A DNA stretch of 64,000 nt from Sphingomonas oligoaromativorans (lineage in GTDB: Bacteria; Pseudomonadota; Alphaproteobacteria; Sphingomonadales; Sphingomonadaceae). The position numbers and the translations under genes were made by a program. The first letter of the stretch is position 1. Each line of letters opens with the position of its first letter. Below the pieces are notes generated by a model. The model saw nothing but the letters and a program-made list of their open reading frames with translations. It did not search any database and had not been told where the DNA came from. Below, one piece after another: positions 15,223 through 24,931 of the stretch. The stretch spans positions 119,257 to 183,256 of the forward strand of contig NZ_JAASQK010000008.1 in NCBI RefSeq assembly GCF_011762195.1, read 5' to 3'.

Positions 15223-17118
15223 TCAGAAATCCGACCAGTCGTCGTTGCCGGCATCCGGGCCGACCGGGCGGCCGCCCGCCTGCGCCACCGCCGGCAGCGC
15301 CTTCACCGGCGAGACATAGGCCCGCGGAGCGGCTTCGGCGCGCGGCTTGGCGGCCTCCGGCTTCTCCACCTTCCGCACCGCCGGGGCGGACGGACTGCGG
15401 ATCTTGAACAGCGCCGCCTGCTCGGCCAGCGAGTTCACCTCACGCGAGAGGTTGCGCGCGGCGGCCGAGGTTTCCTCCACCATCGCGGCATTCTGCTGGG
15501 TCGACTGGTCCATGGAGCCGACGGCGGCGCTGATCTGCGTGATCGCGGCGGACTGCGCCTGATTGTCGGTCGCCATCGTGCCGAGCAGCGAATGGACTTC
15601 GGACACGTCGCCCGAAATGTCCGCCAGCGCCCCGTCGACGCGCTCGACGGCGCTCACCGCCGTGACGATGTCGGTCTGCGTCACGGTGAGCTGGTCGCGC
15701 GCGCGCTTGGCCTCTTCCTCGGCGCGCATCGCGAGCGAGCTGACCAGATCGGCCACCACCGCGAAGCCGCGCCCCGCATCGCCGGCGCGCCCGGCCTCGA
15801 CCGCCGCGTTCATCGCGAGCACGCGGGTCTGGAAGGCAATCTTGTCGAGGCCTTCGATGACGGAATCGATGCCGGTCGCACTGGCGCGGACGCGTTCCAT
15901 CGCCTGCACCGCCTCGTCGGCGATCGAGCGGCCGCCGCCGACGGTGGCGATCGCCTGATCGGCACGCTCCACGGTGCGCGCGGCGGCCTTGGCGGTCGCC
16001 TTCAGCCGATCGTCGATCTGGGCGAGCGCGGCGGAGGTCTCCTCCAGGCTCGCGGCATTGCTCTCGGTGCGGCGGGCGAGATCCTCGGCGGCCTGGGCGA
16101 TCTCGTCCGAGCCGGTGCGGATGCCCGCCGCCGTATCGGAAACCGAACCGATCATCTCGCGCAGCTTGACGACGGCGTCGTTGAAATCCGTCCTGAGCGA
16201 GCCCACCGACGCGGGGAAGTCGCTCGACAGCTCGACGGTGAGGTCACCGCTGGAGAGCGCGGAGAGGCCGCTGCCGAGCCTGGAGGTGACGAGCGTCTTC
16301 TCCTTGGAAACCGCCTCTTCCGCCTCCTGCTTGGCGACGGCCATCAGGCGGAACTGCTCGACCGCCTGGGCGATCTCGCCCAGCTCGTCGGCGCGGTCCG
16401 AATGAGGCACGTCGACGAGGGCGCCCTCGGCCAGCTCCACCGTCGCGGTGGTGAGTTCGCCGAGCGGCTCCACGAAGGTGTTGCTCAGCAGCTTCCAGAT
16501 GAAGACGAGGAAGCCGATCGAGGCGAGGATCAGCGCCAGCATGACATAATGCATCAGGCTGGCGAAGCCGCTGGCCCTGGCGTGGGCGGTATTGGAGAGG
16601 TCGATCGCCTTCTGGAGCAGATCGCTGCCGTCATCGAGCACCACATGGGACGAGCGCTTGCCTTCGGTCTTGAGCAGATCGAGCGTGGCCGCCGGATCGC
16701 CCAGCCGGCTGAGCCCGACGATATGGTCATTCACCTCCTCAAGCTTGACGATGTCCGATTTGAGCTTGGCGACATCGCCCGAAAGCGCCGGGGCCGCGAC
16801 GCTGGAAAGCGTCTGAAGCTCCTTCGCCATACTGGCATGGTTGCCGGCGATCCGGGCTTCCGTGTCCGCGGTTTCCGAAGGCGTGCGCGCAGTCATATGG
16901 GCATACATCAGGATGCGATATTCGCGGACATAGCCGACGATCCGTGCGAGCGAGGCGGTGGTGGGCACGTCGCGCTCGGCATTCTCGCGGCTCGCGCTAT
17001 CGATCACCCCGTTGGAGATCACCGCCGTCAGCCCGAGCCCGGCCATGACCACCGCGATCAGCGCGAAGGCGATGAACATCTTTCGTGTCAATCGCCAGTT
17101 GTTGAGGGCATCCAGCAT
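15223..17118 (-). CDS. Methyl-accepting chemotaxis protein
   Basis: A 631-residue transmembrane chemoreceptor. It has membrane segments at about 14-36 and 187-210 with a four-helix-bundle-like periplasmic sensor between them, a HAMP domain after the second, and a cytoplasmic signalling domain with the hairpin tip [20 protein letters not shown] followed by [18 protein letters not shown]. The C terminus ends DDWSDF after a Pro/Ala linker, like the W-x-x-F tail that tethers CheR/CheB. No ligand can be deduced. It is monocistronic, with a TCCTATAAT element upstream. Confidence 0.92.
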   Translation of the reverse strand: MLDALNNWRLTRKMFIAFALIAVVMAGLGLTAVISNGVIDSASRENAERDVPTTASLARIVGYVREYRILMYAHMTARTPSETADTEARIAGNHASMAKELQTLSSVAAPALSGDVAKLKSDIVKLEEVNDHIVGLSRLGDPAATLDLLKTEGKRSSHVVLDDGSDLLQKAIDLSNTAHARASGFASLMHYVMLALILASIGFLVFIWKLLSNTFVEPLGELTTATVELAEGALVDVPHSDRADELGEIAQAVEQFRLMAVAKQEAEEAVSKEKTLVTSRLGSGLSALSSGDLTVELSSDFPASVGSLRTDFNDAVVKLREMIGSVSDTAAGIRTGSDEIAQAAEDLARRTESNAASLEETSAALAQIDDRLKATAKAAARTVERADQAIATVGGGRSIADEAVQAMERVRASATGIDSVIEGLDKIAFQTRVLAMNAAVEAGRAGDAGRGFAVVADLVSSLAMRAEEEAKRARDQLTVTQTDIVTAVSAVERVDGALADISGDVSEVHSLLGTMATDNQAQSAAITQISAAVGSMDQSTQQNAAMVEETSAAARNLSREVNSLAEQAALFKIRSPSAPAVRKVEKPEAAKPRAEAAPRAYVSPVKALPAVAQAGGRPVGPDAGNDDWSDF

Positions 17119-17223
17119 CTTTGATCCTTTGCTTCTGATGAAGGGGCCGTACGGTGCGCCCGGACACGATCCTGCTCGGCGAGGTCGCGACAGCTCCGCG
17201 CGGGAAGCTCGTAGCCTTCATGA

Positions 17224-17232
17224 ATTATAGGA
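17224..17232 (-). promoter_or_regulatory. TCCTATAAT element upstream of the chemoreceptor gene
   Basis: On the minus strand an exact TCCTATAAT lies 106 bases before the chemoreceptor start codon, in the gap after the response-regulator gene. Confidence 0.5.
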
Positions 17233-17337
17233 CGAGGAGAGGATGCCGGCGGCGCGCGGGCGCACGAAGAACCCGCCGCGAAGGACGATTTTGCGCCAGG
17301 ACGGGAGGATCGCGGCGGCATCCGCCCCGCGACGGGG

Positions 17338-17955
17338 CTATTTCAGGTCCATGCCAGCGGCGAAGGTGATCCTGAGCACTTCGGAAAGGCTGCGCACGCC
17401 CAGCTTCTCCATCAGATTGGCGCGGTAGATCTCCACCGTGCGCGGGCTGATCTCGAGCTGATGGGCGATCAGCTTGTTGGGCAGCCCCTCGATCAGGCCG
17501 TGAAGCACATCGAGTTCGCGCCCGGACAGCAGATCCAGCTTGGCACGCGCCATCTCGCGGCTCATCCGCTGCTGCTGTTCGTGCTGGAGCTGGAAGAAGG
17601 CGTTGTTGACCGCCGTGATGAGCGTCCGGTGGTCGCAGGGCTTTTCGAGGAAATTGACCGCGCCGAACTGCATCGCCTGCACCACCGCCGGGATATCGCC
17701 CTGCCCCGTGAGCATGATGACCGCGAAACGCGCGGATTCCCGGGAGACGATCTGAAGCACCTCCATGCCTTGCCGGCCCGGCATCAGCAGATCGAGCAGC
17801 AGGCAGCCCGGCTCCAGATCGTGCATCGCCTCCAGAAAGCGATCGCCCGAGGCAAATTCCCGAATCTCCAGCCCCGGCTGGGTGGACATCAGCCCGCGGA
17901 GCGACGCCCGCACGACATCGTCGTCGTCGACGATATAGAGATGGCGCGCGCTCAT
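17338..17955 (-). CDS. FixJ-type response regulator (receiver plus LuxR HTH)
   Basis: A 205-residue transcription regulator. The receiver domain (1-120) has the acidic pocket DDDD near residue 10, phospho-acceptor Asp55 (LLLDLLMPG) and Lys in FLEKP. The C-terminal LuxR-type helix-turn-helix reads LSGRELDVLHGLIEGLPNKL and ISPRTVEIYRANLMEKLGV. The start overlaps the kinase stop by four bases, so the two form a phosphorelay pair. Location between a chemoreceptor and flaF suggests control of motility genes. Confidence 0.88.
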   Translation of the reverse strand: MSARHLYIVDDDDVVRASLRGLMSTQPGLEIREFASGDRFLEAMHDLEPGCLLLDLLMPGRQGMEVLQIVSRESARFAVIMLTGQGDIPAVVQAMQFGAVNFLEKPCDHRTLITAVNNAFFQLQHEQQQRMSREMARAKLDLLSGRELDVLHGLIEGLPNKLIAHQLEISPRTVEIYRANLMEKLGVRSLSEVLRITFAAGMDLK

Positions 17956-20663
17956 GCCGCCTCCCGCTCGGCGGCGGCGGCGCCCGGCACGGTGAAGCGC
18001 ATGGCGGCGCCGGCGCCGGGCAGGCTCTCGATGGTCAGCGCCCCGCCATGGCCTTCGATGATGCGGCGGCAGATCGACAGGCCGATGCCCATCCCGTCCT
18101 TCTTGGTGGAGAAGAAGGGCTGGTAGCGCCGCGACAGCACTTCGGCCGGAAAGCCGGGGCCATTGTCCCGCACCTCGATCTCCACCATGCCGCGCCCCGT
18201 CGGGCGGGACCGGATGCGGATCTGCGGCGCGCCGTCCGGGGCATCGGCCAGCGCATCGAGCGCGTTGCGCAGCAGATTGACGATCACCTGCTGGATCTGG
18301 ACGCGGTCCACGCGCACCAGCGGCCCGGCCTCGTCGATATCGATGCAGATGGCCGCGCGGCCGGCCGCACGCCCGGCGAAGACGAGGTCGACGGCGTCGA
18401 TCACCACCTCCGACAGGCGCTCGGCCTTGAGCCCGCCCGGCCCGCGCGAGGCGAAATCGCGCATCCGCCGCATGATCTCACCCGCCCTGAGCGACTGGGT
18501 GCCGGCGAGGCGGACGAACTCGCGCACCTGCTCGCGAGTGTCGCCCGCCTGTTCGAGCAGCACCTCCGCCGCGCCGAGGAAGTTGGCGGTGGCGGCCAGC
18601 GGCTGGTTCAGCTCATGCGCGAGGCCGGCGGCCACCTCCCCCATCGCGTGCAGACGCGAGACGTGGATCAGCTCCTCGCGCAGCTCCGCGAGGCGGGTCT
18701 GGCTGGCGAGCCGTTCGGTCATGTCGCGGAAAAAGCCGATGAAGATGCGCTGCCGGCCGATCCATGCCTCGCCCACGGCGATCTCCACCGGAATCTCCGC
18801 GCCGTTGCGATGGAGCAGGGCGAAGCTCTGGCTCTTGCCCTGCCGTTCGCCCAGCAGCGGGGTGCCGCCGGTCCGGTGGCGTTCGGGCACCAGCATGTCG
18901 ATGCCATGCCCGATCACCTGACTCTCGCGATAGCCGAGCAGCTTCTCGGCGGTGGCGCTGAAGGTGCGGATGGTGCCGGCCTCGTCGGTCGAGATCATCG
19001 CGTCGGGCACGGTTCGCACGATCGAGCGCAGGATCGATTCCCGCTCGCGGAGCGCCGCCGCGCGCTGCTCGCGTTCGGACTGGTCGAACATCACGCCGAT
19101 GAGCTGGACGAGCCGGCCGTCGGGCGCATAGATGCAGCGCGCCGCGCCCTCGATCGCGCAGAGCCGCCCGTCCTCGCGCTGGCGGCGCAGGCGGAAGTCG
19201 AAGCTCGACACGCGGCGCCCCGTCTCCCCGCCCGCCGGGATCAGCTCGACGTCGAACGCCGAACGCAGATGCCGCCGCCACCGCGCCAGGCCGCCCCGGA
19301 ATGAACCCGGCGCGAGATCGGACAGCAGCTCGGCGACCGATGACAGATTGAGCGCGCGATATTTCGCATCCCATTCGAAGATGCCGATGCCATGCGCCTC
19401 CACCGCCAGCGACAGCCGCGTATCGCTGGCGCGCAGCGCCTCCTCGGCGCGGACGCGGGCGGTGATGTCGGTCATGGAGAGCAGGATCACCGGCTCGCGA
19501 TCGGTCGTGCGGTGGATGATGCGCGCCTGTTCCAGCACCACCAGCGGCACGCCGTCGCGGCGCTGCTCGAAAATCTCCTCCTCGCAGGGCAGGCCCGCGC
19601 GCAGGCGGCCGACCATCCCCTCCCACCGGCCGGGCACGTCGATGCCGAGAAGCTGATGCTTGATGCGCCCCCGCGCCTGCTCGGCGGAATAATGGTAGAG
19701 CCGCTCGCAGCCCTTGGACCAGTGCTGGATCTCGCCGCGCAGGCTGACGAGCGCGACCGGCATCGTGTCGAGCGCGCCCATCAGCTCGCTGTGCGCCCCC
19801 ATCTCGACGCGGATGCGCGACCAGCTCCAGCACAGGATCGCCGCCGAGACGATGATCTGCACGCAGAGATGGACCAGCTCGACGAAGCGAGGAGACGGCA
19901 TCGAATAGCGCACCGCCCAGAGCAGCAGCAGCGCGCAGACGACGGGCGCCATGATGCACAGCGCGAAGAAGCCGCGCAGCAGCCATCCCTCGATGCGCCA
20001 TTTCCACGGCAGATCCTGACGGCCCGCGCGATATTGCCAGTGCATCAGCGCCAGCGACAGGCTCGCCACCAGCACCGCCACCGGCATCGAGAGGATCATG
20101 CGTGGATCGAGCGCCACGAACCATGTCGTGCAGAGATAGGCGAGCCCCGCCGAGAAGCCCGACAGCGCGAGCGTGCAGGCGGCCAGCAGGATGGCCTGCT
20201 GGCTCGACCGCCGCTCGTCCCTGAGCGCCAGGAAGAGGGCCTCGACGAGCAGCAGCAGCGCGATCGGGCCGACCACCCCGCCCAGTCCCGTCTCGACCGG
20301 CGCCGGCCCGGAGAGGATCGCGGGAAGGGCCGCCGCCGCGCGGACCAGCGCCGCGACCAGCAGAAGCAACGGCAAAGCGAGCCAGCGCAGCGCGATCCTG
20401 CGTCCCACGCCGTAGGTCACCGCCAGCAGCAGCAGCGCGAACGAAAGCGCGCCCAGCGCCACCGGCAAGGGCATGGCGTGCTCCACCTCATCCAGGAAAA
20501 AGGCCGGCGAGCGATCGCCGCCGGCGGTGGCGGCCAGCCTCGCGCCGCAGATCGCCACGGCCACGGCACACCATAGCGCCGGCGCCATGCCGATCGACCG
20601 CCGCAACGCCTGCCCGGGAACGGCGCGTCCCGGCAGGTTCATCGATGCCCCCGTTTCCGTCAT
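17952..20663 (-). CDS. Multi-PAS membrane histidine kinase, FixL-like
   Basis: A 903-residue sensor kinase. Residues about 25-285 contain several hydrophobic membrane helices of an uncharacterised integral sensor. Three PAS-like domains follow (about 290-410, 410-535 and 540-665; the last contains DAMISTDEAGTIRTFSATAE). The HisKA domain has phospho-acceptor His683 in AHELNQPLAATANF, and the ATPase domain has NLLRNALDAL and GMGIGLSICRRIIEGHGG. No heme-binding feature can be confirmed, so oxygen sensing is not claimed. The internal ATG eight codons downstream is an alternative start. Confidence 0.87.
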   Translation of the reverse strand: MTETGASMNLPGRAVPGQALRRSIGMAPALWCAVAVAICGARLAATAGGDRSPAFFLDEVEHAMPLPVALGALSFALLLLAVTYGVGRRIALRWLALPLLLLVAALVRAAAALPAILSGPAPVETGLGGVVGPIALLLLVEALFLALRDERRSSQQAILLAACTLALSGFSAGLAYLCTTWFVALDPRMILSMPVAVLVASLSLALMHWQYRAGRQDLPWKWRIEGWLLRGFFALCIMAPVVCALLLLWAVRYSMPSPRFVELVHLCVQIIVSAAILCWSWSRIRVEMGAHSELMGALDTMPVALVSLRGEIQHWSKGCERLYHYSAEQARGRIKHQLLGIDVPGRWEGMVGRLRAGLPCEEEIFEQRRDGVPLVVLEQARIIHRTTDREPVILLSMTDITARVRAEEALRASDTRLSLAVEAHGIGIFEWDAKYRALNLSSVAELLSDLAPGSFRGGLARWRRHLRSAFDVELIPAGGETGRRVSSFDFRLRRQREDGRLCAIEGAARCIYAPDGRLVQLIGVMFDQSEREQRAAALRERESILRSIVRTVPDAMISTDEAGTIRTFSATAEKLLGYRESQVIGHGIDMLVPERHRTGGTPLLGERQGKSQSFALLHRNGAEIPVEIAVGEAWIGRQRIFIGFFRDMTERLASQTRLAELREELIHVSRLHAMGEVAAGLAHELNQPLAATANFLGAAEVLLEQAGDTREQVREFVRLAGTQSLRAGEIMRRMRDFASRGPGGLKAERLSEVVIDAVDLVFAGRAAGRAAICIDIDEAGPLVRVDRVQIQQVIVNLLRNALDALADAPDGAPQIRIRSRPTGRGMVEIEVRDNGPGFPAEVLSRRYQPFFSTKKDGMGIGLSICRRIIEGHGGALTIESLPGAGAAMRFTVPGAAAAEREAA

Positions 20664-20718
20664 GCGGATGACCGTCTCCTGTCGGAGGGTCCGATGCTGG
20701 GGAAAGTGTTACCAATCG

Positions 20719-21105
20719 TTAAACAGGCAGGGCATTCTCCGCCATCGGATGCGTGCCGTTCTCCACGGCGAGCCCTTCGATGATGGCGCAGTTCACGCTG
20801 ATGAGCGCGTCAATCGAATCCCGCTGGCGGATCACGTCGCTGGTGTAGCGCTCCACCCAGAGCGCCAGCGAGATGATGCTCGCGCGCAGCATCGCGGGCA
20901 GCTTGTTGCCCGGCGATCCGCACAGGATGGCCAGCGTGCTCCACACCTCGCGGTTGCGGTGCAGGGGGCGCATCAGCGCCGCCCCTTTCAGGCCGTTTTC
21001 CCTGGCCTGGATCATATCCCCGGTCACCTGGCTCATCAGCCGATATTCGGTGGCCCGCGGCGTCGCCGATATCGACTGGGTCCGGCGGTAGGCGTCAAGC
21101 GACAT
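20719..21105 (-). CDS. flaF: Flagellar biosynthesis regulator FlaF
   Basis: A 128-residue alphaproteobacterial protein needed for flagellin synthesis and secretion, acting with FlbT. The body RATEYRLMSQVTGDMIQA... LHRNREVWSTLAILC...LRASIISLALWVERYTSDV is characteristic of the FlaF family. The start at 21105 was chosen because the preceding bases give GGAGGGACC as a good ribosome-binding site. It is divergent from motA, with a TCCTAAAAT element upstream on its own strand. Confidence 0.9.
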   Translation of the reverse strand: MSLDAYRRTQSISATPRATEYRLMSQVTGDMIQARENGLKGAALMRPLHRNREVWSTLAILCGSPGNKLPAMLRASIISLALWVERYTSDVIRQRDSIDALISVNCAIIEGLAVENGTHPMAENALPV

Positions 21106-21130
21106 GGTCCCTCCGTCAACTAACCCCCCT

Positions 21131-21139
21131 ATTTTAGGA
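21131..21139 (-). promoter_or_regulatory. TCCTAAAAT element upstream of flaF
   Basis: On the minus strand TCCTAAAAT lies 26 bases before the flaF start. It differs from TCCTATAAT by one base and is paired back-to-back with the motA copy. Confidence 0.45.
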
Positions 21140-21204
21140 AAAAGCGCGGAAGGCCGATCGCAGCCCCGCTTTTTTGTCGGTCGCGACCGTCGCTTCGCCA
21201 TCCC

Positions 21205-21213
21205 TCCTATAAT
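21205..21213 (+). promoter_or_regulatory. TCCTATAAT element upstream of motA
   Basis: An exact TCCTATAAT lies 39 bases before the motA start codon and would serve the whole motA-che-motB operon. Confidence 0.6.
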
Positions 21214-21251
21214 CATCAGGCGGCTTCTGCCTTTTTATTTCGGGGTTGGTC

Positions 21252-22133
21252 ATGCTCAATGGAATCGGCGTCGTCGTCGTCCTGATCTGCGTCTTCGGCA
21301 GCTTCCTGATCTCCGGCGGCAACATCATGGTCATCCTCCATGCCCTGCCGCACGAGATGATGGCGATCGCGGGGGCCGCGATCGGTTCCTTCCTGCTCGC
21401 CAATTCGATGGGGACGGTGAAGAAGGCCGGCGCCGGCATCCGGCGCGTCTTCAAGGGGCCGCGCTGGCAGGAGAGCGACTATCGCGATCTGCTGGCGCTG
21501 CTCTTCGCGCTGCTCACCACCTTCCGCAAGGGCGGGCCGACCGCGATCGACAGCCATCTCGACACGCCGGAGAAAAGCGCGATCTTCTCCCGCTATCCGC
21601 GCCTGCTCGCCGATGCCGGGCTGACCGAGTTCATCTGCGACTATCTGCGCATGATGACGGTCAATTTCGAAGATCCGCATCAGATCGCCGAGGCGATGGA
21701 GAACGACATCGAGCGCCACCACGCCGAGGAGTTGCAGCCGCAGCACGCGCTCCAGATGATGGCGGACGGCCTGCCCGCGCTCGGCATCGTCGCGGCGGTG
21801 CTGGGCGTCATCAAGACGATGAGCTCGATCGACCAGCCGACCGACATCCTCGGCGCGATGATCGGCGGGGCGCTGGTCGGCACCTTCCTCGGCGTGCTGC
21901 TCTCCTACTGCTTCGTCGGCCCGGTGGCCTCCAAGCTGCTCCAGATCGTCGAGGCCGACCAGAAGCCCTTCGCGCTCGTGAAGACCGCGATCATCGCCCA
22001 TGCGCAGGGCCTGCCCACGCAGGTCGCGGTCGAGCTGGCGCGGCGGATGACGCCCTCCAGCTACGCGCCTTCCTTCAACCAGCTCGAGGATGCGCTCGAC
22101 GAAGCCAAGGATCAGCTCAGTGCAGCCGCTTGA
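21252..22133 (+). CDS. motA: Flagellar motor stator protein MotA
   Basis: A 293-residue stator subunit forming the ion channel with MotB. It has an N-terminal membrane pair (GVVVVLICVFGSFLISGG; MMAIAGAAIGSFLL), a cytoplasmic loop with the charged torque residues (around RYPRLLADAGLTEFICDYLR), and the conserved LGIVAAVLGVIKTMSSID and ALVGTFLGVLLSYCFVGPVA membrane segments. ATG 21252 was chosen over an in-frame TTG two codons earlier. It is the first gene of the chemotaxis operon; its partner motB is seven kilobases downstream. Confidence 0.93.
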   Translation: MLNGIGVVVVLICVFGSFLISGGNIMVILHALPHEMMAIAGAAIGSFLLANSMGTVKKAGAGIRRVFKGPRWQESDYRDLLALLFALLTTFRKGGPTAIDSHLDTPEKSAIFSRYPRLLADAGLTEFICDYLRMMTVNFEDPHQIAEAMENDIERHHAEELQPQHALQMMADGLPALGIVAAVLGVIKTMSSIDQPTDILGAMIGGALVGTFLGVLLSYCFVGPVASKLLQIVEADQKPFALVKTAIIAHAQGLPTQVAVELARRMTPSSYAPSFNQLEDALDEAKDQLSAAA

Positions 22134-22440
22134 GACACACCCCGCCACCGGCCGCACGGTGACGCTGCCCGCGCACGCCGTCACGACGACGGCGGAGGAT
22201 CTGCGTGTCCGCCTCGTCCTCGCCTGCGACGTCGCCGGCGGGATCGAGATCGACGCCGGCGCGGTGGAGAGCATCGGCCAGGCCGTGCTCCAGCTCCTCG
22301 TCGCCGCGAAGGCCGAGGCGGACGCCAAGGGCCTGCCCTTCACCATCCCATCATCCAGCCCCGCCTTCGCGGAGCGCGTGCAGGCGTGTCGCCTCGCGCC
22401 CCGCATCGGGCTCACCGACGAAGAGGAACCCGTCCAGTGA
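22120..22440 (+). CDS. STAS-domain protein in the chemotaxis operon
   Basis: A 106-residue single-domain protein with the pattern of a STAS/anti-anti-sigma-like fold: two early strands, then GGIEIDAGAVESIGQAVLQL and a long helix (LLVAAKAEADAKG), a strand FTIPSSS and a closing helix. The GTG at 22120 overlaps the end of motA by 14 bases, and its stop overlaps cheY (GTGA). No Ser/Thr in the usual phosphorylated position can be assigned with certainty. Such proteins occur in many alphaproteobacterial che operons; the role here is unknown. Confidence 0.65.
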   Translation: MQPLETHPATGRTVTLPAHAVTTTAEDLRVRLVLACDVAGGIEIDAGAVESIGQAVLQLLVAAKAEADAKGLPFTIPSSSPAFAERVQACRLAPRIGLTDEEEPVQ

Positions 22441-22802
22441 CCAAGCTCATCCTGACGGTCGATGATTCCGCCAGTATGCGGATGCTGCTCAAGGCCTCGC
22501 TCACCGCGCAGGGCTTCCGCATCGAAGGCGCCGAGGACGGCGCCGAGGGGCTGGAGCGGATGCACGAGGTGAAGCCCGACCTGCTCATCACCGACATCAA
22601 CATGCCGAAGATGGACGGCTTCGAGCTGATCGAGGCGGTGCGCGACGTGCCGGAGTTCCGGGGAACGCCGATCCTCGTGCTTTCCACCGAATTTTCCGAC
22701 GACAAGAAGGCCCGCGCGCGCAGCGCCGGCGCCACCGGCTGGATCACCAAGCCGTTCGACGCCGCCAAGCTCGGCGCCGCCATCCGCCGGGTGTGCCCGT
22801 GA
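22437..22802 (+). CDS. cheY: Chemotaxis response regulator CheY (first copy)
   Basis: A 121-residue single receiver domain that carries the signal from CheA to the flagellar switch or acts as a phosphate sink. It shows the acid pocket VDDS at residues 9-11, phospho-acceptor Asp53 (LLITDINMPKMDG), the conserved Ser/Thr (VLSTE) and Lys in WITKPF. It starts at GTG 22437, overlapping the STAS gene, and its stop overlaps cheA. A second CheY-like protein is at 27344. Confidence 0.92.
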   Translation: MTKLILTVDDSASMRMLLKASLTAQGFRIEGAEDGAEGLERMHEVKPDLLITDINMPKMDGFELIEAVRDVPEFRGTPILVLSTEFSDDKKARARSAGATGWITKPFDAAKLGAAIRRVCP

Positions 22803-24931
22803 GCGCCGCCGGCGACGACGGCCTGGACGAGATCCAGGGAATCTTCTTCGAGGAATGCGCCGAGGGGCTCGCCGTCGCCGAACAGGGGCTGTCGGCGATG
22901 GCCGGCGGGCAGGTCTCGGCCGATGTGATCGCGGGCGTGTTCCGCGCCGTCCACTCGATCAAGGGCGGCTCGGGCGCGTTCGGGCATATGGCGCTGCTCG
23001 CCTTCTCGCATCGCTTCGAGAATGTGCTCGACGAGGTGCGCGGCGGGGCGATCCCGCCGGATGCAGCCGTCACCGGCATCATGCTGGGCGCGTTCGACAT
23101 CCTCTCCGATCATGTCGCGGCGGCCCAGTCGGGCGGCACGCCTCCGGCCGACGCGGCGATGCTGGAACAGCTCGACAAGCTCCTCGCCAACAAGGGCGCG
23201 GCCGCCGAGCCGGCGCCTGCTCCGGCCGAGCCCGCGCCGGCGGACGAATTCGGCTTCGCGCCCGTCGCGGTCGATCTCGACATCCTCGACGATCCGTTCG
23301 GCTTCGAGCCGGTCGCCATCAGCCTCGATGATCTCGCTGGCGAGCCGGCGGGCGGCTGGACGGTGCGCTTCGGCCCCTCGCGCGATGCGATGGCCAATGG
23401 CGGCGAGCCGATCCTCGTGATCCGCGAGCTGGAGCGGATGGGCGGCCAAATTCTCGACGCCGATCTCTCCGCCCTGCCGCCTTTACGCGATCTCGATCCC
23501 GAGGAGAGCTATTGCGTCTGGACGATCGGCCTGCCCGCCACGATCGACGAGGCGGACATCCGCGAATGCTTCGATTTCGTCGCGCCGGATTCGCTGATCG
23601 ACATCCGGCGTCAGGAGACGGCTCCCGGCGCCGCGCCGCCGAAGCCGGAACCCGTCCCCGAGATCGCGCCCCTCCCCGCCCCCGCGCTCCGCGTCGTGGA
23701 GACGTCCGAGCCGGCGGCCCCCGAGGCGCGCCCCGCCGACGCCCCGCAGCAGACCATCCGCGTCGATCTCTCCAAGCTCGACCAGTTGCTGAACCTGATC
23801 GGGGAGCTGGTGATCCAGGGCTCGATCCTGTCCGACCGGCTCGCGCCCGCCGATCAGGAGCGGGTGGAGCTGCCCCAGCTCGCCCGCCTCACGCGACAGA
23901 TCCAGGACAATGTCATGTCGCTGCGCGCGCAGCCGATCCGTCAGGCCTTCTCGCGCGTCCCCCGGATGCTGCGCGACCTGATGGCGGCGACCGGCAAGCA
24001 GGTGGTACTCGAAACCATCGGCGAGACGACCGAGGTCGACAAGGGCGTGCTGGAGAAGATCGGCGATCCGCTCACCCACATGATCCGCAACGCCGTCGAT
24101 CACGGCATCGAATCCCCCGAGGAGCGCCTCGCCGCCGGCAAGTCCGCCGAAGGAACGATCCGCCTGTCCGCCGAACAGAAGGGCGCGCGCATCATCGTGC
24201 GCGTGGCGGACGACGGGCGCGGCATCGATCGCGCGCGGGTCCGCGCCAAGGCGATCGAGAAAGGCATCGTCTCGCCCGACGCGGTGCTCTCGGACGAGGA
24301 GATCGACAACCTGATCTGCGCGCCCGGCTTCTCCACCGCCGAGACGATCTCCAACATCTCCGGCCGCGGCGTCGGCATGGATGTGGTGCGCAGCAATGTC
24401 GAGGCGCTGGGCGGGCGGGTGGAGATCCACTCCGTCCCCGGCGAGGGCACCAGCTTCACCATGGCGCTGCCGCTCACGCTGGCCATCCTGGACGGCATGA
24501 TCGTGCGGCTGGCCGACCAGCGCTTCGTGCTGCCGCTCTCCAATGTGGTGGAGACGGTGCAGCCGGTGGCGGGGCAGGTGAAGCGCGTCTCGCCCGGCTC
24601 CGAGGTGATCGAGCTGCGCGGCGCCTATCTGCCGATGCGCCGCGCGAGCGAGCTGTTCGCGATCGCCGAGCATCAGCGCCGCGCGCCCGAGGAATCGGTG
24701 GTCATCATCGTCGAGAGCGGCGTCTCCGGCCTTGTCGGCCTGATGATCGACACGATCGAGAACCGCCGCGAGGTCGTCATCAAGAGCCTCGAGGACAATC
24801 TCTATCCGATCCGGGGCCTCGGCGGCGCGACCATCCTCGGAGACGGCTCGATCGCGCTCATCCTCGATATCGACGCGCTGATCGTCTCGCCCGGTTTCAA
24901 CAAGTTCGCACCCAAGGGAATGGCCGCATGA
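22799..24931 (+). CDS. cheA: Chemotaxis histidine kinase CheA
   Basis: A 710-residue kinase of the chemoreceptor array. The P1 domain carries phospho-acceptor His52 in FRAVHSIKGGSGAFG. A Pro/Ala-rich linker and a central region (about 175-290) follow. The dimerisation P3 domain (DLSKLDQLLNLIGELVIQ), the ATPase P4 domain (MIRNAVDHGIESPEERLAAG; DDGRGIDRARV; ISGRGVGMDVV) and the C-terminal CheW-like P5 domain come next. It starts at GTG 22799, overlapping cheY, and ends in an ATGA overlap with cheW. Confidence 0.95.
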   Translation: MSAAGDDGLDEIQGIFFEECAEGLAVAEQGLSAMAGGQVSADVIAGVFRAVHSIKGGSGAFGHMALLAFSHRFENVLDEVRGGAIPPDAAVTGIMLGAFDILSDHVAAAQSGGTPPADAAMLEQLDKLLANKGAAAEPAPAPAEPAPADEFGFAPVAVDLDILDDPFGFEPVAISLDDLAGEPAGGWTVRFGPSRDAMANGGEPILVIRELERMGGQILDADLSALPPLRDLDPEESYCVWTIGLPATIDEADIRECFDFVAPDSLIDIRRQETAPGAAPPKPEPVPEIAPLPAPALRVVETSEPAAPEARPADAPQQTIRVDLSKLDQLLNLIGELVIQGSILSDRLAPADQERVELPQLARLTRQIQDNVMSLRAQPIRQAFSRVPRMLRDLMAATGKQVVLETIGETTEVDKGVLEKIGDPLTHMIRNAVDHGIESPEERLAAGKSAEGTIRLSAEQKGARIIVRVADDGRGIDRARVRAKAIEKGIVSPDAVLSDEEIDNLICAPGFSTAETISNISGRGVGMDVVRSNVEALGGRVEIHSVPGEGTSFTMALPLTLAILDGMIVRLADQRFVLPLSNVVETVQPVAGQVKRVSPGSEVIELRGAYLPMRRASELFAIAEHQRRAPEESVVIIVESGVSGLVGLMIDTIENRREVVIKSLEDNLYPIRGLGGATILGDGSIALILDIDALIVSPGFNKFAPKGMAA

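Noticed and set aside
17952..20663. Reading the PAS kinase as a true oxygen-sensing FixL
   Set aside because: No heme-ligand His could be placed in a PAS domain with confidence, so only the architecture is claimed.
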